Shown piece by piece: positions 39,592-49,000 of a stretch of 64,000 nt of DNA; position 1 is the stretch's first letter; every line of letters begins with the position of its first letter. Made by a program: the position numbers and the translations under genes. Origin of the DNA: JAPULR01 sp965238215 (lineage in GTDB: Bacteria > Chloroflexota > Dehalococcoidia > Lucifugimonadales > GCA-2712585). Location: positions 434,001-498,000 of the forward strand of contig OZ250180.1 of assembly GCA_965238215.1 (NCBI GenBank). The letters run 5' to 3'. Under the pieces are notes generated by a model, which did no database searches, was not told the origin of the DNA, and worked only from the letters and a program-made list of their open reading frames with translations.

Positions 39592-39707
39592 TCGCTTCCA
39601 CCCATAGGAAGCGCACCACGTTCTTCTTCCCCTTTACAGGAAGATGGCCTCGCTTTCATCTAGGCGCGGGAGGGCCGCGCCACATCAACAATACAGGAGG
39701 AATAGAC

Positions 39708-40085
39708 ATGACAAGGACCATCAATAGAGTGGAACTCTTGGGAAGGGTGGGGACGGAGCCGGAAATGAAGTGCACCCCGGGTGGCACCGCCGTCACCAGG
39801 CTCAGGCTGGCCACGGACCGCTACCGGAAGAACGCGGAGGACGCCACCGACTGGCACACCGTCGTGGTATGGGGCAAGCAGGGTGAGGCGGTGAACACTT
39901 ACGTGGGGAAGGGTCAGCGGGTCTACGTGGCGGGCCGCCTGGTGCAGAACTCCTGGGAGGGAGATGACGGCAAGCGCCGTCACTCCACCGAGGTCCACGC
40001 CTCGGAGGTGGTGTTCCTCGACTCCACCAACGCCGCCGGGGACAGCGGGAACGCCGGGCCGGTGACCAGCGACTCTCCCTTCTAG
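39708..40085 (+). CDS. ssb: Single-stranded DNA-binding protein
   Basis: A 125-residue OB-fold protein; AGGAGG lies just before the ATG at 39708. NRVELLGRVGTEPEMKCTPG, DWHTVVVWGKQGEAVNTYVG and GQRVYVAGRLV are standard SSB segments. The C-terminus ends TSDSPF, a short acidic tip like that of bacterial SSBs, which recruits partner proteins. It is a single-OB mobile-element SSB, not the chromosomal copy, judging from its setting. Confidence 0.92.
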   Translation: MTRTINRVELLGRVGTEPEMKCTPGGTAVTRLRLATDRYRKNAEDATDWHTVVVWGKQGEAVNTYVGKGQRVYVAGRLVQNSWEGDDGKRRHSTEVHASEVVFLDSTNAAGDSGNAGPVTSDSPF

Positions 40086-40140
40086 ACCAAAGACTCAACC
40101 ATTCCCACATAGACGCCCCCACCGGTGGGGTGCGACTACA

Positions 40141-40184
40141 CGGGGCCGCTTCCCACCGACAGGGAGGCGGCCCCGCTTCATTTT
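40141..40184 (+). terminator. Terminator after ssb
   Basis: CGGGGCCGC (40141-40149) pairs with GCGGCCCCG (40167-40175), with an inner TCCC/GGGA helix, followed by a T-rich tail ending TTTT. Confidence 0.8.
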
Positions 40185-40209
40185 CGATACTGCATATAAG
40201 GAGCAACCC

Positions 40210-40737
40210 ATGACCACCATCACGGCCCAACACGCCGACACCTCTTCGACAAGCTCAGAGCAGGCTCTTCTCGAAGCCCTCCGCAGCAACCTGGACCTTC
40301 TGGGAGAGCTGGCGTCCCGCTACCAGGTGCCCACCAGGCGGGAGACTCCCCGGGACCTCCCCTCCATAGGCTCCCCCGAGGACGTTTACTTCCTCCTGGG
40401 CCCGGAGATGGCCCCGCTGGCCCAGGAGCAGCTCAGGGTGCTGCTCCTCAACACCAGGAACCAGGTGATAGGCCAGCGGGTGGTCTACCAGGGAAACGTC
40501 TCGTCCTCCCAGGTGAGGACGGCGGAGGTGCTGAGGCCCGCCGTATTGGAGGGCATGCCCAGCATCATCGTGGTCCACAACCACCCCTCGGGAGACCCGG
40601 ACCCCAGTCCCGACGACGTGGCCATCACCAGGAAGCTTAAGAAGGCGGCAGACCTCCTGGACATCGACCTACTGGACCACGTGGTCATAGGAGGGAACGG
40701 CTGCGTCAGCCTCAAAGCCCGGGGCCTTCTGCCCTGA
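40210..40737 (+). CDS. RadC-like JAB-domain protein
   Basis: A 175-residue member of the RadC (JAB/MPN metalloprotease-like) family. The metal site is HNHPSGDPDPSPDD at about residue 122-135, with an upstream Glu in the VRTAEVLRPAV region. The N-terminal helix-hairpin-helix domain of long RadC proteins is absent. Short RadC proteins are frequent on mobile elements, with a debated function, probably DNA-related. Confidence 0.88.
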   Translation: MTTITAQHADTSSTSSEQALLEALRSNLDLLGELASRYQVPTRRETPRDLPSIGSPEDVYFLLGPEMAPLAQEQLRVLLLNTRNQVIGQRVVYQGNVSSSQVRTAEVLRPAVLEGMPSIIVVHNHPSGDPDPSPDDVAITRKLKKAADLLDIDLLDHVVIGGNGCVSLKARGLLP

Positions 40738-40782
40738 CTGGGGCCATGCCTGCCAAGGATGGGGCCTATGCCCCAGGTCAGG
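40733..40782 (+). terminator. Stem-loop at the end of the RadC-like gene
   Basis: CCTGAC.TGGGGC (40733-40744) pairs with GCCCCAGGTCAGG (40770-40782), overlapping the stop codon. No T-run follows. Confidence 0.55.
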
Positions 40783-40885
40783 CAGCCAACGATTCACGAC
40801 CGGAGGGCCCACACTCCTACCGGCATACACGCGGGGAACGGACATGCCCTGCGCACTCAACGACTCTCATCGAAAGGAGAAAAGG

Positions 40886-41497
40886 ATGCTCGCCACTCAA
40901 TCCACGGATCCCCAGGATCTGCACACCATCGACGCCGGCGGTTTCTCCGCCACCGTGGACGCCTTCGCCAGGGACGAGAACACCGACGGTCTCTGGTTCC
41001 TCTCCATGGTGGGTTCCCAGACTGCCCTCAAGGCCATATGGGCCTCCCTCCTCAAGCAGCCCCCCGACGTGGCCCACCTCATACGGGGCGCCGACGGCAT
41101 GCCCCTTTCGGGAGGCTACCAGCGGTGCTCGGTGCCCTACGACACCATAGGCACCTGGACGGCGAAGATCGCCCGGCTGCCCGTGTCCGGGGGCTGGCAC
41201 GCCCTCGTGTATACCAAAATGGCGGAGTACGCCTTCGAGCGAGACTCTTTTCTCCTCCTGGCCCAGTCGGAGGAGGAGGCCCCAGCCCTCCATCACCGCT
41301 TCCTTGACCGGCGCAGCCCCCTGCCTCTCCACAACTCCTGGGCCAGATGGCTCTGGCAGCGGGGCCTGAAGTGCGGGGAGATTTTCCCCCTTCAGGCCGT
41401 CGGAATCGCCGCCTACAGGTGCTCCCCCGATGCCGAAAGGCTCAGGGATGACCTCTCCCAGGCCGTGGCGCAGGGACGGCTCACCTTACCCGATTAA
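40886..41497 (+). CDS. Island protein of unknown function
   Basis: A 203-residue protein; AAAGGAG precedes the ATG at 40886. No motif was recognised. It is globular and rich in Trp and Leu (GLWFLSMVGSQTALKAIWAS, NSWARWLWQRGLKCGEIFPL), without signal peptide or membrane span. It lies between the RadC-like and methyltransferase genes on the same strand and probably serves the same element. Confidence 0.65.
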   Translation: MLATQSTDPQDLHTIDAGGFSATVDAFARDENTDGLWFLSMVGSQTALKAIWASLLKQPPDVAHLIRGADGMPLSGGYQRCSVPYDTIGTWTAKIARLPVSGGWHALVYTKMAEYAFERDSFLLLAQSEEEAPALHHRFLDRRSPLPLHNSWARWLWQRGLKCGEIFPLQAVGIAAYRCSPDAERLRDDLSQAVAQGRLTLPD

Positions 41498-41606
41498 GAG
41501 CCCAGACCGCCTCGGCCTGCAGAGAGCGGCCCACGCAGTCCTTCCAGGGCGCGCTTTACCCATACCAAGTTCATCGTCGCACAAAATAGGCAAAAGGAGG
41601 AAAAAG

Positions 41607-42644
41607 ATGAGACTGGCCGCACAAGCAAAGGGAGGCTTCTATCCCACCCCGGACCGGGTGGTGGACATGATCGCCGACCTGATCGGAACACCCATCGGAT
41701 ACTACTACCACAACCGGGAGACCCTCCGCATCCTCGACCCCTGCTGCGGGGCCGGAGACGCCGTGGACCGGCTGAGGCAGAGGCTCAATGGGGCCAACGA
41801 CATTCCCGTGGAGACCTACGGCGTGGAGCTTCACAGCGACCGGGCTGAAGACGCGGCACGCCGCCTCCACCGCATCCTGGCGGCAGACCTGTTCCGGACC
41901 TCCATCGCCAACGGGGCTTTCAGCGTCTTGTACCTGAATCCTCCGTACGACTGGGATTCAGCAGACAAAAGAACGGAGCACGCCTTCCTCACTCACACCA
42001 CCCGGTACCTGGTGGAGGAGGGCCTGCTGGTGTTCATCATTCCCAGGCAGAGGCTGACGGTCTCCGCCCGCTACCTCTCAACTCACTACCGCCGTATCCG
42101 CTGCTGGGCCTTCCCACAGCCCGAGAGGGAGGTCTTCGACCAGGTTGTGCTGCTCGCCTACCGGAAGGGGGACCCCACACCGGACCCTTACGCCGAGGGA
42201 CAGGTTCGGGAGTGGGCCCATGGGGAGCCGGAGCCGCTGCGGTTCTACCGATACCCGGAGTTCACCGCTCCCTGCATGCCCGTGGGGGACATCCTCTTCG
42301 CCACCCGCACCGTGGACCCCACGGCCGCCGCAGCGGAGGCCCGCCGGTCGGGGCTGTGGGCCAGCGTGGAGATCACCGACTCCCTCTGGCCCGCCAGGGT
42401 CGAACGTACCAGGCCGCTTATGCCCCTACGGAGAGGACACATGGCCATGCTGGTGGCGGCGGGGTTCTTGGACAACCTCTGCTTGGAATCGGAAGGAAAA
42501 CGCATCCTGGTCAAGGGAAGGACCGCGAAAATAATGGAGATGGTGGAGGACTCCCCCGAGAGGGAGGTGCACCGGGAGAGGCTCAGGACCACGGTGGTGG
42601 CCCTAGACCTGAACGACGGTGTCATCACAGACATAGAGGCGTAG
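41607..42644 (+). CDS. DUF6094-like N6-adenine DNA methyltransferase
   Basis: A 345-residue SAM-dependent methyltransferase; AGGAGGAAA precedes the ATG at 41607. FYPTPDRVVDMIADL is the typical opening, LDPCCGAGDAVDRL the SAM-binding motif, and LYLNPPYDWD the catalytic NPPY of N6-adenine enzymes. The C-terminal half resembles DUF6094 proteins of mobile elements. No linked restriction enzyme is adjacent, so it is likely an orphan methylase guarding or regulating the element. Confidence 0.85.
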   Translation: MRLAAQAKGGFYPTPDRVVDMIADLIGTPIGYYYHNRETLRILDPCCGAGDAVDRLRQRLNGANDIPVETYGVELHSDRAEDAARRLHRILAADLFRTSIANGAFSVLYLNPPYDWDSADKRTEHAFLTHTTRYLVEEGLLVFIIPRQRLTVSARYLSTHYRRIRCWAFPQPEREVFDQVVLLAYRKGDPTPDPYAEGQVREWAHGEPEPLRFYRYPEFTAPCMPVGDILFATRTVDPTAAAAEARRSGLWASVEITDSLWPARVERTRPLMPLRRGHMAMLVAAGFLDNLCLESEGKRILVKGRTAKIMEMVEDSPEREVHRERLRTTVVALDLNDGVITDIEA

Positions 42645-42786
42645 ATCCGAAGGCCGAAAGGCCGGCATCGAAGGGTGCCAATACACACAGGCCCTGCCAT
42701 TTCTCCTGTGTGGGACGGCGGGGCCTCAGCTTTTGCTAAGGCTGCAAACACTTCGGTAGACATCCATACGTAACCAACATTCAACC

Positions 42787-42996
42787 ATGGAAAAGGGGAA
42801 AGAAAAACAGACGACTATGATTCTCGAAGCCTGCCACGAGTGCGGGCAGCCCATAGGCCACGGCGAACCCGCCTGGCAGTCGGCATCGGTGGACATCCTG
42901 GACGGCCGCGTGGTCGCCACTCCCGTTCGATACAGTCACATGAGAGGCGGGTGCGAGGCGGCCACGAAGAGGAAGGCGGCGAATCCCCCACGCTGA
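42787..42996 (+). CDS. Small zinc-ribbon-like protein
   Basis: A frame of 69 codons; translation may instead begin at the ATG at 42817 (MILEACHECGQPIG). It has one CxxC and a later Cys/His pair (HMRGGCEAA), enough for a single zinc site. Neither start has a strong ribosome site. Unknown function. Confidence 0.45.
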   Translation: MEKGKEKQTTMILEACHECGQPIGHGEPAWQSASVDILDGRVVATPVRYSHMRGGCEAATKRKAANPPR

Positions 42997-43042
42997 ATAG
43001 ATGACTTGATCACGACGGCTCCAATAGGGTGAGCCGCATCCA

Positions 43043-43084
43043 CGAGACCCTGCCGGTTCATAGGTAAGAACCGGCAGGGTCTCG
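43043..43084. terminator. Perfect 17-bp stem-loop
   Basis: Bases 43043-43059 and 43068-43084 are perfectly complementary, with an eight-base loop. No T-run follows. It lies 43 bases before the helicase gene and may terminate, attenuate or bind a protein. Confidence 0.7.
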
Positions 43085-43127
43085 CCACGTTCGGAGGCAA
43101 CCCATTCTTGCACCAAGGAGGAAAGAA

Positions 43128-45512
43128 ATGAATCTCGGAGAGTTCATAGACACATACAGGGACGCAATCGCCCAAAGGGTGGTGGAGTCGTATCCGCCCC
43201 TGTACAGGCCCTCGGAGTACAACGGTCATCTCCCCCACCTGCTCCGTTCTCCCCTGGGGGCCCAGGAGGACGCCATCAGGGGCGCCGTCCTCTCCCTACA
43301 GGCCCACAGGGGAACCACCGTGGTGGGGGAGATGGGCACGGGCAAGACTTTCATCGCCGCGGCGGCGGCCCACATGGCTGGCTTCCGGAGAGTACTGGTG
43401 TTGTGCCCTCCCCACCTGACCAGGAAGTGGAAGCGGGAGGTGGAGGAGACGGTGCCCTCGGCCCGCACCGCCATAGTCACATCCATCACCGACCTGGAGA
43501 GGCTCAGATTCTCCGTGGGCGCAGGCCCCCTCTTCGTCGTCATGTCCAGGGAGAGGGCCAAGCTATCCTACCGTTGGAAGCCCGCAGTCATACAGAGGTG
43601 GGCCGTGGCCAACGGCCGGCTGGTGCGGGACGAGGAGACGGGAGAACCTTTCAGAATACCCTGCTGCCCCGTCTGCAACACCCAGATACTGGACAAGGAC
43701 GGGGTGCCCCTTACCTACATGGACCTGAACCGGAGAAAGCGAGTCTGTCCCCACTGCGGCTCTCCCCTCTGGCAGGCCGACGGTAGCAGCCTTCGCCGTT
43801 ACCCTCTGGCCGATTACGTCAAGCACAGGATGAAGGGCTTCTTCGACCTGCTGGTGACGGACGAGGTGCACGAGTACAAGGGTAGAGGTTCCGCCCAGGG
43901 GATTGCCGCCGGTATCCTGGCCGACGTATGCGGGAAGTCCCTCAGCCTTACAGGCACCATGATGGGTGGCTATGCAAGTACATTGTTCCACCTCCTATAC
44001 CGGTTCTCCCCGGAGATCAGGACGGAGTTCGGACGCTCCGAGGAACACCGCTGGATAAAACGCTACGGCTTCGAGGAGTGCACCATGGGGAAGCCGGACG
44101 ACGACGCCATAGAGGACGGTCGCAACAGCAGACGGCGCAAGTACCGCAAGGTGGTCAGGGAAAGGCCGGGCCTGGTGCCCTCCGCTCTCTTCCATCTGAT
44201 AGGCAACACCGTCTTCCTCAGGCTCGCCGACGTGGCATCGGGTCTGCCCGACTACACGGAGCAGGTGATGCTCTCCGGGATGGACTCCGATGAGGACTCT
44301 ACGGGCTACTCCCAGCGGTCGGCCTACAACACGGTGTTCGAAGAGCTGAGGCGAAAGCTGGCGGACGCCCTCTCGAAGGGTTCCAAGCGGCTCCTCTCCA
44401 CCTACCTCCAGACCCTCCTGGCATACCCCGACGGCTGCACCAGGGGGGAGACGGTATTCGACCCGGAGAGCGGCGACGTGATCGTGCAGGTGCCGCCCCT
44501 GTCCGAGGAGAGGCTGTACCCCAAGGAGAAGGCCCTTGTCGACCTGATCGCCAAGGAGAGGATGGAGGGCCGCAGGGTGCTGGTCTACGTCACCCACACA
44601 GGAACCAGGGACATCACCGGCAGGATGGACGACATCCTCACCCGGCACGGGTTCCGGGTGGCGGTGATGAAGGCCGACGCCGTGGCCCCGGACCGGAGGG
44701 AGGCGTGGGTCGCCGAGAAGGTCAAGGAGGGCATCGACGTGATGATCTGCCACCCCAGGTTGGTCCAGACCGGCCTCGACCTGATCGACTTCCAGACCCT
44801 TTGCTGGTACGAGACTGATTACAGTGTCTACGTCATGCGGCAGGCGTCGCGGCGGTCGTGGCGTATCGGGCAGACCCGCCCGGTGAAGGTGGTGTTCATG
44901 AGCTACCGGAACACCCTGCAGGCCGACGCCCTGAAGCTGGTGGCCAAGAAGCTGCAAAGCTCCCTCGCCGTCGAGGGAGAACTTCCCGAGGACGGGCTGG
45001 CCACCTACGGAGACGACGGGGACGACCTGATGATGGCCCTAGCCCGGAAGCTTGTCCTCGACCACGATCGGGGAATCGTCAGCGGCGACGAGGACGAGAC
45101 GGAGACGGTGGAGGAGATCTTCGCCCAGGCCAGGAACGCCGAGAGCGAGGCCGAAGAACTGCTGGTGGACGAAGGCTGGAAGCCGGTGGAAATCGAGCCG
45201 GAGACAGTCGCAGTGAACGGCAACGGTAAGCACGCCGACGGCATTGGACCGACGGTGGAGCTGGTCGTTGGTGGGAGCCACTACCCCAACGGCAACGGGC
45301 ACGCTTCTACTCCGGTCAATGGCAACGGCCATCATCACGAAGCCCCGGAGCCGCAGCAGTCGCTGTTCTCCTGGGCGGAGTTCATGGCCGTGGAGCCGGT
45401 GAAGCCTAAGCGCCGGAAGCAGAAGCCGCAGCCCGCGACCCTCTCGATGTTCGAGTGGGTGTTCAGCCTTGAGGAGGAGCGGAAGGCCGAGCCAGTGGGA
45501 ACGGGACGCTAG
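43128..45512 (+). CDS. SNF2-type helicase with inserted zinc ribbon
   Basis: A 794-residue superfamily 2 ATPase; AAGGAGGAAAG precedes the ATG. Walker A is GEMGTGKT near residue 67. An inserted zinc ribbon carries CCPVCN and CPHCG at about 183-217. Walker B is TDEVHEY near 244, and motif VI is RQASRRSWRIGQTRPVKV near 570. The C-terminus is an acidic, then Asn/Gly-rich tail, like the N-terminal linker of the annealing protein at 36484. It probably remodels or unwinds DNA for the element. Confidence 0.9.
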   Translation: MNLGEFIDTYRDAIAQRVVESYPPLYRPSEYNGHLPHLLRSPLGAQEDAIRGAVLSLQAHRGTTVVGEMGTGKTFIAAAAAHMAGFRRVLVLCPPHLTRKWKREVEETVPSARTAIVTSITDLERLRFSVGAGPLFVVMSRERAKLSYRWKPAVIQRWAVANGRLVRDEETGEPFRIPCCPVCNTQILDKDGVPLTYMDLNRRKRVCPHCGSPLWQADGSSLRRYPLADYVKHRMKGFFDLLVTDEVHEYKGRGSAQGIAAGILADVCGKSLSLTGTMMGGYASTLFHLLYRFSPEIRTEFGRSEEHRWIKRYGFEECTMGKPDDDAIEDGRNSRRRKYRKVVRERPGLVPSALFHLIGNTVFLRLADVASGLPDYTEQVMLSGMDSDEDSTGYSQRSAYNTVFEELRRKLADALSKGSKRLLSTYLQTLLAYPDGCTRGETVFDPESGDVIVQVPPLSEERLYPKEKALVDLIAKERMEGRRVLVYVTHTGTRDITGRMDDILTRHGFRVAVMKADAVAPDRREAWVAEKVKEGIDVMICHPRLVQTGLDLIDFQTLCWYETDYSVYVMRQASRRSWRIGQTRPVKVVFMSYRNTLQADALKLVAKKLQSSLAVEGELPEDGLATYGDDGDDLMMALARKLVLDHDRGIVSGDEDETETVEEIFAQARNAESEAEELLVDEGWKPVEIEPETVAVNGNGKHADGIGPTVELVVGGSHYPNGNGHASTPVNGNGHHHEAPEPQQSLFSWAEFMAVEPVKPKRRKQKPQPATLSMFEWVFSLEEERKAEPVGTGR

Positions 45513-45526
45513 GCCGAGACGCAAAG

Positions 45527-45561
45527 GGGGAGGGTATCGCTGTTGGAGCGATGCCCTCCCC
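45527..45561 (+). terminator. Terminator after the SNF2 helicase
   Basis: A 15-bp stem with one T-G wobble (45527-45541 with 45547-45561) and a five-base loop. It marks the end of the replication/recombination block. The next 250 bases hold two loose copies of a TTTTTAGCGTTTC-type word (about 45584 and 45734) and no gene. Confidence 0.75.
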
Positions 45562-45812
45562 TGGCTGGTCATATATGCGGCCTTTTTAGCGTTTCATCAG
45601 ATCTATGCCCGTGTCTGGATCGTGCACAGGGACAACTACCAGCTTGTTGGTCAGTATCCGAACTAGATTGGCATCTCCGCTTGGCGGTCCATGTATGCCG
45701 CCCTTTTTGTTACCCGAAACCTACACACTACTCTTTTAGCGTTTCCGAATCGCTATAGATTGACCACAGATACCCATAAACCTATACTTTCATCGTGAGG
45801 GGTTAGCAAGAC

Positions 45813-46049
45813 GTGGCGTCTGAAGAGGGTTGGGGTGGTATCGCAGACGTGGCAGCCCACCTGAGCGTAGCGAAGACTCCGTCTACCGTTGGGGTTGACT
45901 CCAAGGACTTCCCCGCGTACAGGGTAGGACGGCTCCACCGATTTCGGCTCTCGGAAGTAGTCCAATAGGTAAGAACAGGGGGTGGGAGTGACTCCAGTGC
46001 GGAAAGAACTGGTAGGGCTTCACCAGTAGATGAACAAGAGTAAAGAATA
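45813..46049 (+). pseudogene. Excisionase-type HTH regulator with in-frame TAG
   Basis: From a GTG at 45813 the frame encodes a winged helix-turn-helix of the excisionase class (GGIADVAAHLSVAK, then DFPAYRVGRLHRFRLSEV). TAG at 45966-45968 falls where relatives have the Trp of an EVxEWVR-type ending. The same frame continues VRTGGGSDSSAERTG to 46049. Even the short form would keep most of the fold and may work. Such HTH genes often precede restriction, BREX or DISARM operons; here it ends nine bases before the helicase gene. Confidence 0.55.
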
Positions 46050-46057
46050 AAGCGCCT

Positions 46058-49000
46058 ATGCCGCGTATTCTCGACAACCTAGAGTCTACTACGAGCCTTC
46101 TGCGCGCGTTGCGGGAGACTTTGGAACTCTCATCGCGGGCAGACTTCTGCGTTGGCTACTTCAACCTGCGAGGGTGGGGTGGGCTTGCGCCGCACGTCGA
46201 CAAATGGCATCAAGACGACGGTCCCTGCCGCGTGCTTATAGGGATGCAGCAACTACCTCACGACGATCTTCGGAAGACCCTTAGCCTTGTTGATAGACCC
46301 TCGGCCATTGATAACCAGACGGCTCATCGGCTCAAAGTCCAGTTGGCCGAACAGCTTCGCCAGCAACTAACCATAGGGGCGCCTACCAACGCCGACGAGC
46401 GCACCTTAAGGCAGTTAGCCTACCAACTTCGTGCCAAGAAGGTGATCGTCAAGTTATTTCTTCGTCACCCCCTGCACGCAAAGCTCTACTTGTTATTCAG
46501 AGACGACCCGATCAACCCAATCGTGGGTTATCTGGGCAGCAGCAACCTAACCTTCGCTGGTCTGTCCGCACAGGGTGAATTGAACGTGGACGTTCTTGAC
46601 CAGGATGCCACAGTGAAGCTCAAACAGTGGTTTGAGGACCGATGGAACGATAAGTTCTGTGTGGACATTACCGACGAACTGATCCAGATAATTGAGGAGA
46701 GTTGGGCGAGGGAAGCCTTGATACCGCCATACCACGTCTACCTCAAGATGGCCTATCACCTGTCGCACGAAGCTCGCGCCGGACTCGCCGAGTTTAGGAT
46801 TCCCAAAGTGTTCGGCGACAGACTTTTCGACTTCCAGGCTGCCGCGGTCAAGATTGCGGCCCATCACTTAAACAAACGAAACGGGGTGCTCATCGGAGAC
46901 GTGGTGGGTCTTGGCAAGACACTCATGGCTACCGCAGTCGCTCGCATCTTCGAGGACGACTACGGGCTGGAGACGTTAATCATCTGCCCGAAAAACCTCG
47001 TCCCCATGTGGGAAGACTACGTGTACCAGTATCAGCTTCGGGCCAGGGTACTGTCTCTAAGTAGGGTGCTCAGCGAGCTTCCCACACTTCGCCGCTATAG
47101 GCTTGTCGTCATCGATGAGAGTCACAATCTTCGCAACCGCGAGGGCCGTCGTTACCGGGCAATCCAGGAGTATGTACGCGCAAACGAGAGCAAGTGCATC
47201 CTCCTGTCGGCCACGCCTTACAACAAGACTTACTTGGACCTGTCGAGCCAACTCCGCATCTTCGTGGAGGAGGACAAGAACATCGGCATCCGGCCCGAAC
47301 GACTCCTGCGATCAATGGGCGAGGTGGAGTTCATTAGACGCCATCAAGCCGGCCTAAGGACGCTGGCGTCCTTTGACTTCAGCGAGTATGCAGACGACTG
47401 GCGCGATCTTATGCGCCTCTACCTAGTGCGTCGCACTCGCAGCTTCATCCAAGATAACTACGCGGAAACGGACCAACAAACAGGCCGGAGGTTTCTCACC
47501 TACGAGGACGGCTCCCGCTCCTTCTTCCCAACCCGAGTCCCCAAGACGGTCAAGTTCAACATAGACGACTCAAACCCCAACGACCAATACGCCCAGCTAT
47601 ACTCCCAGAATGTAGTCGACATTGTTAAAAAGCTGCACCTACCCAGGTACGGTCTCGGCAATTACTTGTTGGATAACCCAGAAACGCCACCCACTAAGAA
47701 AGAAGAGCGACAGATCGACGACCTGTCCCGAGCTGGCAAGCGGCTTATCGGATTCTGCCGCTCAAATCTCTTCAAACGTTTGGAGAGCAGCGGCTCGGCC
47801 TTCCTGCAATCCGTGGAGCGCCACGTGCTCCGCAACTACGTCTTTCTCCACGCTATCCAAAACGGCTTGCCATTGCCCCTCGGATCACAGGACGCCGAGA
47901 TGCTGGACTCGCGGTTCACCGACCAGGACGCAGACGAGGCGAAGGGTGCTCTCTTCGACCCCGATGATGACGAGCAGGAAGAGCCAATCGAAAAGACTGG
48001 TCTCACCAAGACTGCCGCAGACTTCAAGTCGCGAGCAGCTCAGATATACGCCGAGTATCAAGGTCGCTACAGTCGCCGCTTCAAGTGGCTTCGCGCCGAC
48101 CTATTCAAGAGATCCCTTGAGAACAAGCTACAGTATGACTCAAACGCCTTATTGGGCTTGCTCCAGACTTACGGAGAATGGGACCCCGCAGCAGATGCCA
48201 AGCTCGACGCGCTCCACTCGCTACTCACGAAGGAATTCCCGGACCAAAAGGTGCTGGTGTTCTCACAATTCGCTGACACGGTAGACTACCTGGGGGCGCA
48301 GCTAAAGATGAGGGGAGTGGCGGACATGGCCGGCGTTACCGGCAACTCCGCCGAACCCACTCAACTAGCATGGCGATTCAGTCCAATAAGCAACCAGCGG
48401 ACGGGCCGGCAGAAACCTGCGCGGGAGCTACGCGTCCTAATCGCTACCGATGTGCTCAGTGAGGGCCAGAACCTCCAAGATTGTCACGTCGTAGTGAACT
48501 ACGACCTGCCCTGGGCCATCATTCGTCTCATCCAGCGTGCGGGCCGCGTCGACCGCATCGGACAGGAGGCGGAAGAGATTCTCTGTCACTCCTTCCTGCC
48601 CGCCGAGGGAGTTGAGCGCATCATCGAACTGCGCAAGCGGGTTAGAAATCGGCTCAAGGAAAACGCCGAGGTAGTCGGCGCGGATGAGGCGTTCTTCGAG
48701 GATGATGAAGACGAACAGGCCATCATCAACTTGTACCACGAGCGCGCCGGTATCCTTGACGGGGATCCGGAAGGAGACGTAGACCTGGCCTCCCATGCCT
48801 ACCAGATATGGAAGAACGCCATCAGCGCGGACCCGTCGCTTGAGAAGGCCGTGGCCAACTTGCCGGACGTCGTCTTCTCCTCGCGGGATCACAAGTCTAT
48901 CGCTCAGCGGCCGGAAGGCGTGCTGGTGTTCATGCGCACCGCCGACGGGAACGACGCTCTGGCCTACGTGGATCGGGAGGGCCGCAGCATCACCGAATCA

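Noticed and set aside
40240..40265. MITE-like word CTTCGACAAGCTCAG at the start of the RadC-like gene
   Set aside because: It resembles a common repeat end, but there is no inverted partner or target duplication and the frame is uninterrupted.
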